From an uncultured Anaeroplasmataceae bacterium (GTDB lineage Bacteria; Bacillota_I; Bacilli_A; Acholeplasmatales; Anaeroplasmataceae), in the NCBI GenBank assembly GCA_944325695.1, contig CALVBA010000007.1, positions 1 through 58,032 on the forward strand: DNA of 58,032 nucleotides, given 5' to 3'. Positions 1 to 7,346 of this stretch are shown here, piece by piece. Positions within the stretch are counted from its first letter, which is position 1. The number at the start of each line of letters is the position of its first letter. The translations under genes were made by a program, and so were the position numbers. The notes beneath the pieces were generated by a model. It ran no database searches. It was not told where the DNA came from and saw only the letters and a program-made list of their open reading frames with translations.

Positions 1-127
1 TTTGTTTGGTCACTTACATTTTAACATGATAGTAATCTCATGAGTTTTTTTGTTGCACTTGTTATGATAAATCACCTCATAAAAATATTAATTTGATATG
101 TGGATAAATTAATATTCATAATAATTA

Positions 128-161
128 AGATAAAAAAATAGGCATGATTTTATATCATGCC
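128..161 (-). terminator. Rho-independent terminator of yidD
   Basis: An inverted repeat (ggcatgat/atcatgcc, 141-161) lies just past the yidD stop codon. On the minus strand it is followed by a T-rich run (positions 140 down to 128). The arrangement fits an intrinsic terminator for the minus-strand gene. Confidence 0.75.
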
Positions 162-165
162 ATTT

Positions 166-393
166 TTATTTATTTTTAGGTTTATTTTCTTTTTTTTCAG
201 GAACTGGATCATACTTCGGTTTAAATAAAGGATTACATTTTAAAATACGTTTGACAGTTAGAAAACTAGCTTTAAAAAAATTAAATCTTTCGTAACAAGT
301 CTTAGCGTATTGGCTACATGTCGGATGATATCGACAGTTTGTTCCCAATGATGGTGAAATTTTATGTTGATAAAACGTAATTAATTTAATCAT
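166..393 (-). CDS. yidD: Membrane protein insertion efficiency factor YidD
   Basis: This 75-residue protein has the YidD family core: an amphipathic N terminus (MIKLITFYQHKISP), then NCRYHPTCSQYA with the paired conserved cysteines, then a basic middle (FLTVKRILKCNP) and a Pro/Lys-rich tail. YidD is a small inner-face membrane protein that helps YidC/Sec insert membrane proteins. Length is typical (about 70-85 residues). In many bacteria it sits beside rnpA/yidC, but here it stands alone and is transcribed divergently from asnB. A GGTGAT-like ribosome site lies rather far (about 14 nt) upstream of the ATG. The identification is secure. Confidence 0.93.
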   Translation of the reverse strand: MIKLITFYQHKISPSLGTNCRYHPTCSQYAKTCYERFNFFKASFLTVKRILKCNPLFKPKYDPVPEKKENKPKNK

Positions 394-468
394 AATTTTT
401 CTAATAGTATCACCTTTTGTTCAATAAACGATATATATAATATGGTAACACATTTGTTAATTTCATGC

Positions 469-475
469 AAGGAGG
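469..475 (+). promoter_or_regulatory. Ribosome binding site fixing the asnB start
   Basis: AAGGAGG at 469-475 lies seven bases before the ATG at 483. This choice makes the protein begin Met-Cys-Gly, as required for a class II amidotransferase whose Cys2 becomes the N-terminal nucleophile. An in-frame ATG at 465 overlaps this site and is not the start. Confidence 0.85.
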
Positions 476-482
476 TAATAAT

Positions 483-2282
483 ATGTGTGGTATCATGTTA
501 AAATCAGGATTTCATACCGAAACGGATATCGACAAATTTAGTCGTTCGTTAAAGTTACTTAAAAGTCGTGGTCCTGATGAATTTGGCTTATATTTTGGGC
601 CTAAATATGCTGTTGGAACACAAAGATTAGTAGTAATTGATAAAATTAATGGTAAACAACCATTAACGTATTTAAATAAACATTTTATTTATAATGGAGA
701 AGTATACAATACGGAAATATTAAAAGAAAAATTAAAAAATGATGGTGTTGAGGTTTTAGGATATGGTGATACTGAAATTGTTTTAAAATATTTTAGTACT
801 TATGGTTATGAAAGTCTTAATGACTTAAGAGGGATGTTTTCATTTTGTTTAGCATCAGATGAAGAGATTATTGCAGTTAGAGATCAATTAGGCATTAAGC
901 CGTTATACTATAGTATCTTTAATAACGATGTTATTATTGCAAGTGAGATTAAAGCAATATTAGAATATTCTAAAAAGGCGGTTGTTACAAAAAGAGGGTT
1001 AAAAGAATTATTAGGATTATCTCCAGCATTTCGCTTAGGAACGACTATTTATGAGGATATATATGAAGTTCCTCCAGGCCATTATTTACACTTTGATCGG
1101 ATTAATGGGCTTTCTATAACGAAATATTATACACTTAAAGCTCAAAAGTATGATAAAACTTTTGAAGAATGCGTAAATGATGTCAAAAAATTAGTAACTG
1201 ATTCGGTTCACCAACAATTAATTTCTGATGTATCGTGTTGTACATTTTTAAGTGGAGGATTAGATTCGACAATTATAACGGCTATTGCCAAAAAGAAGAT
1301 TTCGCAACTTGAAACATATTCAATTGAATATGAGGGAAATAAACAGAGCTTTATCGCAAATGATTTTCAAACATCAAGTGATATAAAAACAATTCCTAAT
1401 GTTGTTTCTTATTATAATTTAAATCATCACTACGAAGAAGTAAGTTTAAATAATTTAGTTGATATGCTAAAAACAGCGGTAATTTTACGTGATGGACCAG
1501 GAATGGCTGATGTTGATGCATCGCTTTTTTATCTTGCAAAGTCTATAAAAAAACGACATACAGTAGCTTTATCAGGAGAAGGTGCTGATGAAATTTTTGG
1601 TGGGTATCCGTGGTTTTATAAACATACAGATTACAAGACATTCCCGTGGTTTAGAGAATATGAAATGCGGGAATCGTTAATTAATCCAAATTTAATTGAT
1701 AGTTTAAATTTATCTAAGTATTTAGAAGATACCTATCATATGATAAGTTCTAATGTGGACTATTTAGAAGATGATTCAGATGCTATGAAAAATCATCGAT
1801 TAATGACTTGTTTAAACTTATATAATTTTATGCCCAACTTAGCGGTTAGAAAAGATCGAATGACAATGGGAGCATCACTTGAAGCTCGTCTACCTTTTTT
1901 AAATTTAGATTTGGTTGAGTATATGTATAATGTTCCGTTTAGTTATAAATTTTATAACAATATGGAAAAAGGATTATTACGTGAAGCTTTTAAAGATGAA
2001 TTAATAGAAGAGGTTTATTTAAGAAAGAAAAATCCGTATCCTAAAACGCATGATAAACGCTATGAGAATTTAATAATTGAATTATTAAACCCAATTTTAT
2101 TAGATGATAGTTCAATTTTACATACTTTATTTTCTATTGATAAAATTAAAAAGTTAATGGCATCTTCAGAAAATAATATTCCATGGTTTGGTCAATTAAT
2201 GACAAAACCACAATTATTAGCTTTTTTATATCAAATAGATTTTTGGTTTAAAGAATATAAAATTGAACTTCGGTTAGACTAA
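483..2282 (+). CDS. asnB: Asparagine synthase (glutamine-hydrolysing) AsnB
   Basis: The 599-residue cytosolic enzyme converts aspartate, glutamine and ATP to asparagine. The N-terminal Ntn-glutaminase domain starts MCGI, with Cys2 as nucleophile, and carries the typical SRGPDE and YNGEVYN motifs. The synthetase domain has the PPi-loop SGGLDST near residue 256 and the downstream LSGEGADEIFGGYPWF motif. Length agrees with the AsnB family (520-630 residues). The start at 483 is chosen because family members begin MCG. It is transcribed divergently from yidD, and a TATAAT box (436-441) is the likely -10. The next gene follows within 20 bases, so co-transcription with ytfI/ytfJ is likely. Confidence 0.96.
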   Translation: MCGIMLKSGFHTETDIDKFSRSLKLLKSRGPDEFGLYFGPKYAVGTQRLVVIDKINGKQPLTYLNKHFIYNGEVYNTEILKEKLKNDGVEVLGYGDTEIVLKYFSTYGYESLNDLRGMFSFCLASDEEIIAVRDQLGIKPLYYSIFNNDVIIASEIKAILEYSKKAVVTKRGLKELLGLSPAFRLGTTIYEDIYEVPPGHYLHFDRINGLSITKYYTLKAQKYDKTFEECVNDVKKLVTDSVHQQLISDVSCCTFLSGGLDSTIITAIAKKKISQLETYSIEYEGNKQSFIANDFQTSSDIKTIPNVVSYYNLNHHYEEVSLNNLVDMLKTAVILRDGPGMADVDASLFYLAKSIKKRHTVALSGEGADEIFGGYPWFYKHTDYKTFPWFREYEMRESLINPNLIDSLNLSKYLEDTYHMISSNVDYLEDDSDAMKNHRLMTCLNLYNFMPNLAVRKDRMTMGASLEARLPFLNLDLVEYMYNVPFSYKFYNNMEKGLLREAFKDELIEEVYLRKKNPYPKTHDKRYENLIIELLNPILLDDSSILHTLFSIDKIKKLMASSENNIPWFGQLMTKPQLLAFLYQIDFWFKEYKIELRLD

Positions 2283-2298
2283 TAATTAGGTGATTAAA

Positions 2299-2736
2299 AT
2301 GCTATTTTTATTCTTTATTACAATTATCATGCTGCTTAATGTTAATGTTAAAATAGATAATGAAAAAGAATTTATCAAAGTATCTTATAAAATTTTACTT
2401 CTTAATTGGAGTTTAACTCCCTATATTAAACTTAAAAAAGAAGTTAAAGACGTCAAACAAGTTAATTTTAAAAAGATACTATGGTTAAAACATTTATTAT
2501 TAATTAAAGATTTTAAGTTGATTAAGTATGTATCTGATATTGAAGATATCACAAGTTGGAATAATATAAGCTTTTATCCTTTTTTCGCATCGATTAAAGT
2601 GATATATCACAATTACAAAAATATACATACTAAAGAAGAATTTGAAGTTAAATATTTAAAAGGTCATAATGAATATAAATTGTATTTCGTCTTTAATATG
2701 GGAATTAAAAATTTAATTAATGAGGTGATTTTTTGA
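2299..2736 (+). CDS. ytfI: DUF2953 membrane-anchored protein (YtfI-like)
   Basis: The protein has 145 residues with one N-terminal membrane segment (MLFLFFITIIMLLNVNVKI) followed by a basic, beta-rich soluble part. It lies directly before a YtfJ homologue, which is exactly the Bacillus ytfI-ytfJ order, so DUF2953/YtfI is the best name although the sequence itself is weakly conserved. A GTG at 2290 is in frame, but AGGTGAT at 2288-2294 is well placed as the ribosome site for the ATG at 2299. The stop overlaps the TTG start of the next gene (ttga), which suggests translational coupling. The function is unknown; in Bacillus the pair is sporulation associated. Confidence 0.7.
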   Translation: MLFLFFITIIMLLNVNVKIDNEKEFIKVSYKILLLNWSLTPYIKLKKEVKDVKQVNFKKILWLKHLLLIKDFKLIKYVSDIEDITSWNNISFYPFFASIKVIYHNYKNIHTKEEFEVKYLKGHNEYKLYFVFNMGIKNLINEVIF

Positions 2737-3095
2737 ACAATCAAATTTTAGAGTTATTAAATGTATCATTAAAAGGAATCAAAGATATTATAGATGTAAA
2801 TACAATAATTGGCGAAGCTATCAAAATAAGTGAGGATTTAATTATTATTCCTATCTCTAAAGTTAAAATGGGATTCATTACTGGAGGGACAGAAATTAAC
2901 GCAAAAGATAGTATACCTTTTGGTGGCGGTACAGGTGGAACTGTTAATATATGTCCTGTTGCTTTTTTAATTACTTATAAGGGTGAATGCAAGTTATTAC
3001 ACTTTGATGAGGAAAAAGATATCTATGAAAAATTAATCGAAAATATTCCAAGTTTAGTTGAACAATTAAAACAAGTCTTTACAAAAGAGGTTTAG
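2733..3095 (+). CDS. ytfJ: Sporulation protein YtfJ (GerW family)
   Basis: This 120-residue protein matches the GerW/YtfJ family. It has an N-terminal helix with the DVNTIIGEAI motif, then a strand-rich core with IPISKVKMGFITGG and the glycine-rich PFGGGTGGTVNICP, ending in a hydrophobic strand (PVAFLITYKGECKLL). In Bacillus the protein is made in the forespore and affects germination. The start is TTG at 2733, preceded by GAGGTGAT (2722-2729) and overlapping the ytfI stop by four bases. The terminator overlaps its own stop codon. The gene is evidence that the organism is or descends from a spore former. Confidence 0.9.
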   Translation: MNNQILELLNVSLKGIKDIIDVNTIIGEAIKISEDLIIIPISKVKMGFITGGTEINAKDSIPFGGGTGGTVNICPVAFLITYKGECKLLHFDEEKDIYEKLIENIPSLVEQLKQVFTKEV

Positions 3096-3107
3096 GACCT
3101 CTTTTTT
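3084..3107 (+). terminator. Terminator after ytfJ
   Basis: The arms aaagaggt/acctcttt with a short loop containing the ytfJ stop codon are followed by a run of six T. This closes the asnB-ytfI-ytfJ unit. Confidence 0.85.
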
Positions 3108-3120
3108 GATGTCTAAAAGG

Positions 3121-3149
3121 TTTACTTTATTTGTTAAATATTGTATAAT
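3121..3149 (+). promoter_or_regulatory. Promoter for ytxK-ackA
   Basis: TTTACT (3121-3126), a 17-base spacer and a consensus TATAAT (3144-3149) lie directly after the ytfJ terminator and about 20 bases before the ytxK start. It is a vegetative (sigma-A type) promoter. Confidence 0.75.
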
Positions 3150-3167
3150 AATCTTTGAGGTGTTCGA

Positions 3168-4091
3168 ATGATAAACCAACAAAATTTAGAATTATTTTAT
3201 GATGTTATTAATGAGTCAATTTATAAACTTTATGAATTTACTAAAGAAGACTACTTTACATTAATCATTAACAGTTGTAAAAATATCATCTCTAATTCCG
3301 TGAACCAAAGTGTTTCTGAAGAACAAGAAGAAGAGCTTATGCAAATTTATGCGAAGTTAGAAGATATTGATTTTAAAGTGGAAGAAGTTCGTAAAGCTTT
3401 ACAAGCAGTCGTGTTACAAGGATGCAAAGAAAAAGGTTTAAAAACAGGAGAAATAACGCCTGATACGTTAGGTATTTTCTTAAGTTATTTAATCACTAAA
3501 TTTCAAAAAGATGATAAAAGACGTATCAAAATTTTGGATCCTGTAATTGGATCAAGTAACTTGATATGTGCTTTAAATAATCATTTAGAAATTGATTTGG
3601 ATCTTTACGGTATTGAAAATAATCCGATTATGTTAGAAATTGCGCAAGTTTTTTCACGTTTACAGAATATCGATTTAAATCTATATTTACAAGATAGCCT
3701 AGATATTAATATTAAAGATTGTGATTATGTTATTGGCGATTTTCCAGCCTATAAAACAGAAAATGATACCTACTTTGATATGGATTGTATTTTGCACCAT
3801 CGCAATTCTTTAAAAGATGATGGTTATATGTTATGTATAATTTCTAATGATTTCTTTTACCGTGATAAAGAAAATATCTTTAAAAAAGAACTATTAAACA
3901 ATATGAGCATTGTTGGTTTAATTGAATTACCAAAGAATATTTTTAAAGAAAATGCTAAGAGCATTTTAATTTTACAAAAAAACACTAAAAAGCATAATTG
4001 CTTATTAGTAGAGTTACCAGATTTTAATAATGCAGATAAGTTTAGTCAAACTTTGAAAACAATTGAAATGTGGTTTAAAAATCAAAAATAA
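3168..4091 (+). CDS. ytxK: YtxK-like class I SAM-dependent methyltransferase-fold protein
   Basis: This 307-residue protein has an N-terminal helical part (1-115) and a Rossmann methyltransferase fold related to N6-adenine DNA methylases. The SAM-binding motif I is DPVIGSSNL and acidic motif II is YGIENNP. The catalytic (N/D)PP(Y/F) motif is degenerate (GDFPAY), as in Bacillus YtxK, so activity on DNA is doubtful. It lies 14 bases before ackA, the same neighbour as in Bacillus (ytxK-ackA), and shares its promoter. GAGGTG precedes the ATG. The cellular role is unknown; the assignment rests on fold and synteny. Confidence 0.85.
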   Translation: MINQQNLELFYDVINESIYKLYEFTKEDYFTLIINSCKNIISNSVNQSVSEEQEEELMQIYAKLEDIDFKVEEVRKALQAVVLQGCKEKGLKTGEITPDTLGIFLSYLITKFQKDDKRRIKILDPVIGSSNLICALNNHLEIDLDLYGIENNPIMLEIAQVFSRLQNIDLNLYLQDSLDINIKDCDYVIGDFPAYKTENDTYFDMDCILHHRNSLKDDGYMLCIISNDFFYRDKENIFKKELLNNMSIVGLIELPKNIFKENAKSILILQKNTKKHNCLLVELPDFNNADKFSQTLKTIEMWFKNQK

Positions 4092-4105
4092 AGTGAGGAA
4101 AAACA

Positions 4106-5296
4106 ATGGCAAAAATTATGGCAATTAACGCTGGGTCTTCATCAATTAAATTTCAATTATTAGACATGCCAGCAGAAACAGTTATCGCATCAGGTGTAAT
4201 GGAAAGAATCGGTTTAGCAACAGGAATTTTCACATTAAAATTTGATGGAAAAAAAGAAGAAACTAATCCTGTTTTACCAACACATGCTGAAGGTGTTGAG
4301 TTATTATTACACACTTTAATTGAAAAAGGAATTTTAAAATCATTAGATGAAATTACTGGAGTTGGACACCGTGTTGTACAAGGTGGAGAATATTTCCAAG
4401 ATTCAGCATTAATTGATGATGAAGCATTAGCTAAAATTGATAAGTTAAAAGATTTAGCTCCATTACATAACCCTGCACATATCATCGGTATTAAAGCATT
4501 CCAAAAAGCATTACCAAATGTTGCGCAAGTTGCTGTTTTTGATACAGTATTCCACCAAACAATGTCACCAGAATGTTATATGTATGCTACTCCATATGAA
4601 TGGTATGAAAACTATGGTGTAAGAAAATATGGGGCACATGGTACTTCTCACCAATATGTTTCACAAAGAACAGCTGAATTATTAGGAAAAGATGCTAAAG
4701 ACACTAAAATTATTGTTTGTCACTTAGGAAATGGAGCTTCTATCTGTGCTGTTAAGGGTGGAAAAAGTATTGATACATCAATGGGATTAACACCATTAGA
4801 AGGTATTCCAATGGGAACTCGTAGTGGTAATTTAGATCCAACTATTGTTTCATTTATCGCTGAAAAAGAAAATTTATCAGCTAGTCAAGTAGTAAATATT
4901 TTAAATAAAAAATCAGGATACTTAGGAATGTCAGGACGTTCAAATGATGCTCGTGATGTAACTTTAGGAATGGATGAAGGAGATTACAGATGTAAATTAA
5001 CTTTTGATGTTCAAGCTAAACGTATCGTTGATTATATTGCATCATATTATGTATTAATGGGTGGATGTGATGCCATTGCTTTCACTGCAGGTATGGGAGA
5101 AAACTTAATTCACTTACGTAAAAACATCTTAGATCGTTTAACAGTTTTAGGTGTTAAATTAGATGAAGAAGCAAATAATGTACGTGCTGTAGAAAGAGAA
5201 ATCACTACTAAAGATTCTGCTATTAAAGCATTCATTGTTCCAACAAATGAAGAAGTTATGATAGCTCGTGATGTAATTAGAATTACAAATAAATAA
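4106..5296 (+). CDS. ackA: Acetate kinase
   Basis: This 396-residue enzyme interconverts acetyl phosphate plus ADP with acetate plus ATP, the ATP-yielding last step of acetate fermentation. All family landmarks are visible: NAGSSSIKF at the N terminus, GHRVVQGGE, FDTVFHQTM, GAHGTSHQYV with the active-site His, HLGNGAS, the TRSGNLDP loop, and AFTAGMGEN near the C terminus. Length is standard. The ribosome site GTGAGGAAA lies just upstream of ATG 4106. The gene is downstream of ytxK in one operon and ends in a strong terminator. Codon choice is more regular than in neighbours, which fits high expression. Confidence 0.98.
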   Translation: MAKIMAINAGSSSIKFQLLDMPAETVIASGVMERIGLATGIFTLKFDGKKEETNPVLPTHAEGVELLLHTLIEKGILKSLDEITGVGHRVVQGGEYFQDSALIDDEALAKIDKLKDLAPLHNPAHIIGIKAFQKALPNVAQVAVFDTVFHQTMSPECYMYATPYEWYENYGVRKYGAHGTSHQYVSQRTAELLGKDAKDTKIIVCHLGNGASICAVKGGKSIDTSMGLTPLEGIPMGTRSGNLDPTIVSFIAEKENLSASQVVNILNKKSGYLGMSGRSNDARDVTLGMDEGDYRCKLTFDVQAKRIVDYIASYYVLMGGCDAIAFTAGMGENLIHLRKNILDRLTVLGVKLDEEANNVRAVEREITTKDSAIKAFIVPTNEEVMIARDVIRITNK

Positions 5297-5306
5297 TTGA
5301 TAAAAT

Positions 5307-5341
5307 GCTGTAAGATTTTAATAAATCTTGCAGCTTTTTTT
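5307..5341 (+). terminator. Terminator after ackA
   Basis: A 12-pair stem (gctgtaagattt/aaatcttgcagc, one G-T pair) with loop taat is followed by seven T. Confidence 0.92.
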
Positions 5342-5385
5342 AGTATAGATTGATTGTTTTTACCAACAATAATTTTGGTGATATC

Positions 5386-6069
5386 ATGAAAGATTTGCTA
5401 AAAAAAATTATCGATAAAAAACTCACAACTCTTTCAGGGGGAATTGCTTTTTTTATTGTGATAAATGGCGGATCAATTTTATATTTAATAATGCTTATTA
5501 TTACCAACTTAACATCAATTAATTATCCAGAATTTTTATCACACTTAACATTTTCTAAATCATATTTTATTTTTTATATTTTAAGTAGTATTTATTCAGC
5601 TAGTAGTTTATTTGTCCACATTATTAATGCTAAAGAACTTATTATGGAAGTAAAAGAGAAAAAATATCGATTTAATCGTTTAATAAGTTTGATTTTAGTA
5701 ATTGTTTTTTTAGGTTTTGTTTTAGTTAGTGGTTTTATAATAGTGATTATTGAAGAAGTCAAAAATACTATTTTACTGCTTTTTTTAAAAAAAATTTTAT
5801 ATTTAATTATTCCATATTGCTTAATTGTTTTTATTAATAAGTTTGTTAGTCCACAAAAAAATTCATTTAAAAAAATTTTAATTCCAAGTTTAATTTCATA
5901 CATCGGTATGTATCTATCGACAATTGGATTTCGTATTTATCTATATTATTTTCAAAACTTTAAACAAGTATATGGAACCTTATCTTTTTTAATTATTTTT
6001 ATGTTTTGGATTTATTTAATATCCATTAGTTTAGTTTTAGGATTCTTTTTAATTAAATCCACAAATTAA
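5386..6069 (+). CDS. YihY/BrkB-family integral membrane protein
   Basis: A polytopic membrane protein of 227 residues with about six hydrophobic segments. The first follows the motif LSGGIAFFIVINGGSILYL, which is the YihY/virulence factor BrkB signature where family members have ALAFxxxLSLxPLL. The protein is shorter than usual (250-300 residues). The start is taken at ATG 5386 (MKDLLKK) after a weak GGTGAT; an in-frame TTG at 5350 would add 12 residues inside the leader. The biochemical role of this family is unsettled; the old RNase BN label is not supported. It stands alone between terminated units. Confidence 0.75.
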   Translation: MKDLLKKIIDKKLTTLSGGIAFFIVINGGSILYLIMLIITNLTSINYPEFLSHLTFSKSYFIFYILSSIYSASSLFVHIINAKELIMEVKEKKYRFNRLISLILVIVFLGFVLVSGFIIVIIEEVKNTILLLFLKKILYLIIPYCLIVFINKFVSPQKNSFKKILIPSLISYIGMYLSTIGFRIYLYYFQNFKQVYGTLSFLIIFMFWIYLISISLVLGFFLIKSTN

Positions 6070-6120
6070 CACCTGTATTTAGATTGTTTATTGCAATAAT
6101 AATAAATGGAGGTTGTAAAA

Positions 6121-6879
6121 ATGAAAATTAAAAAAGTAGCTTTCTTAATTATTATCTTAATAACGGGATTATTTATAATCAATGTTGATGCTAAATCAAT
6201 TGGTTTTGGTTTGGGGAAAACAGGAAATAATCAAGTACCAAATATTCCTGATAGTTATTTAAAAATGTTTAAGGAAAATAAAACATATTATACAGGTGAT
6301 TTAAATAGTAATAAAATCTATTTAACATTTGATTGTGGTTATGAAAATGGCAATACTATTGCGATTTTAGATTCGTTAAAAGAAGCTAATGTAGAAGCTT
6401 GTTTCTTTATTACAGGTCATTATTTAAACACCAATGAAGAATTAGTTAAAAGAATGATAGATGAAGGTCATGTGGTAGCTAATCATTCTAATAAGCATAA
6501 AGATTTCACAAAGATTTCAAATGACGCTATTAAAAAAGAATTAGAAGAATTAGAAGAAATGTTTTTTGCAAAATTTAATCAACATATGCCAAAGTTATTG
6601 CGTTTACCAGCTGGTGTGTTTAATCAAAATGTTTTAGAATATACATCTAATTTAGGGTATGTAAATTTATTTTGGTCGGTGGCATATAAAGATTGGGAGG
6701 AAGACAAGGTTTATGGTAATTTATATGCACATAATATTATTAAAGATAAAGTGCATAATGGGGCAATTATTTTATTACATGCTGTTTCTAAAGACAATGC
6801 AAATGATTTAGCACAAATTATTAAAACACTCCAAAATAATTACGAATTTGCTAGTGTAAATGATTTTATTAAAATATAG
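6121..6879 (+). CDS. pdaA: PdaA-type spore cortex peptidoglycan N-acetylmuramate deacetylase
   Basis: This 252-residue secreted or membrane-tethered protein has an N-terminal signal segment (KKVAFLIIILITGLFIIN) and a NodB/CE4 polysaccharide deacetylase domain. Motif 1 is TFDCGYENGNT (near residue 70), where the GYE variant is diagnostic of PdaA. Motif 2, the metal-binding HSNKH, is near 121, then RLPAGVF near 161 and ILLHAVS near the end. PdaA makes the muramic delta-lactam of spore cortex, needed for germination. GGAGG (6109-6113) fixes the start at 6121 rather than the in-frame ATG at 6106. RPPxG is changed to RLPAG, a mild departure. Confidence 0.93.
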   Translation: MKIKKVAFLIIILITGLFIINVDAKSIGFGLGKTGNNQVPNIPDSYLKMFKENKTYYTGDLNSNKIYLTFDCGYENGNTIAILDSLKEANVEACFFITGHYLNTNEELVKRMIDEGHVVANHSNKHKDFTKISNDAIKKELEELEEMFFAKFNQHMPKLLRLPAGVFNQNVLEYTSNLGYVNLFWSVAYKDWEEDKVYGNLYAHNIIKDKVHNGAIILLHAVSKDNANDLAQIIKTLQNNYEFASVNDFIKI

Positions 6880-6906
6880 TTAAAAGACTTCTTTAATGGC
6901 TTTTAG

Positions 6907-6935
6907 TTGTCAAAAAAATTTTTTTGATGTATAAT
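6907..6935 (+). promoter_or_regulatory. Promoter of the small membrane protein gene
   Basis: TTGTCA (6907-6912), a 17-base spacer and TATAAT (6930-6935) lie 36 bases before the ATG at 6971. Confidence 0.8.
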
Positions 6936-6970
6936 AAAGGCATAACTAAAATTAAAGGAGAATAGGTATT

Positions 6971-7261
6971 ATGGCAAAAAATAATTCAAATAAAGCAGTT
7001 GCATGGAATAAAATTGCTGGATTTATGGCTTTCTTTGCTTTAATCATTAAGGGAATCGATGGAATTCTAGCAACTTTTGGTGGAAATTTAGGAATATTCA
7101 CTAGTATTGCAGATATTTTCTTAATTGTATCAGTTATTATTGCAGGATGGAGATTTTTACGTTCGACAACTTTACCTGGTAAAAAATTATACTGGACGAT
7201 TGCCTTCTGGGTTTTTGCAATTTTAGCATTGTTAAGTCCTACAATGTCATTATTTAAATAA
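6971..7261 (+). CDS. Small hydrophobic membrane protein, unknown function
   Basis: This 96-residue protein has a short polar start (MAKNNSNKAVAWNK) and three predicted membrane segments: GFMAFFALIIKGIDGIL, FTSIADIFLIVSVIIAG, and LYWTIAFWVFAILALLS. No family is recognised. It is monocistronic, with its own consensus promoter, a good ribosome site (AAGGAG 6955-6960) and its own terminator. The codon use resembles core genes such as ackA, so it is a real and probably well-expressed gene. The longer ORF on the other strand is a shadow. Confidence 0.85.
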   Translation: MAKNNSNKAVAWNKIAGFMAFFALIIKGIDGILATFGGNLGIFTSIADIFLIVSVIIAGWRFLRSTTLPGKKLYWTIAFWVFAILALLSPTMSLFK

Positions 7262-7262
7262 T

Positions 7263-7290
7263 AACTCAAGTAATTGAGTTATTTTTTTTC
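7263..7290 (+). terminator. Terminator after the small membrane protein gene
   Basis: The arms aactcaa/ttgagtt (7263-7280) are followed by attttttttc. Confidence 0.85.
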
Positions 7291-7310
7291 TTTTAAAGCA
7301 TCTTAGAAAA

Positions 7311-7319
7311 TGGTATAAT
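7311..7319 (+). promoter_or_regulatory. Extended -10 promoter for the GH43 gene
   Basis: TGGTATAAT matches the extended -10 consensus (TGnTATAAT). No convincing -35 is seen. It lies 28 bases before the start at 7347. Confidence 0.65.
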
Positions 7320-7346
7320 AGAAATAGAGTTTTATGGAGGTCAGTT

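Noticed and set aside
24-46. Possible terminator (catga/tcatg, then T run) at the window start
   Set aside because: The stem is only five pairs and the upstream gene is outside the window, so it was not listed as a feature.
5592-5903. Minus-strand ORF over the YihY-like gene
   Set aside because: Shadow of a membrane protein gene; no ribosome site, and hydrophobic plus-strand codons explain it.
6952-7269. 105-residue ORF on the minus strand over the small membrane protein
   Set aside because: It mirrors a plus-strand gene with promoter, ribosome site and terminator, and has no ribosome site of its own.
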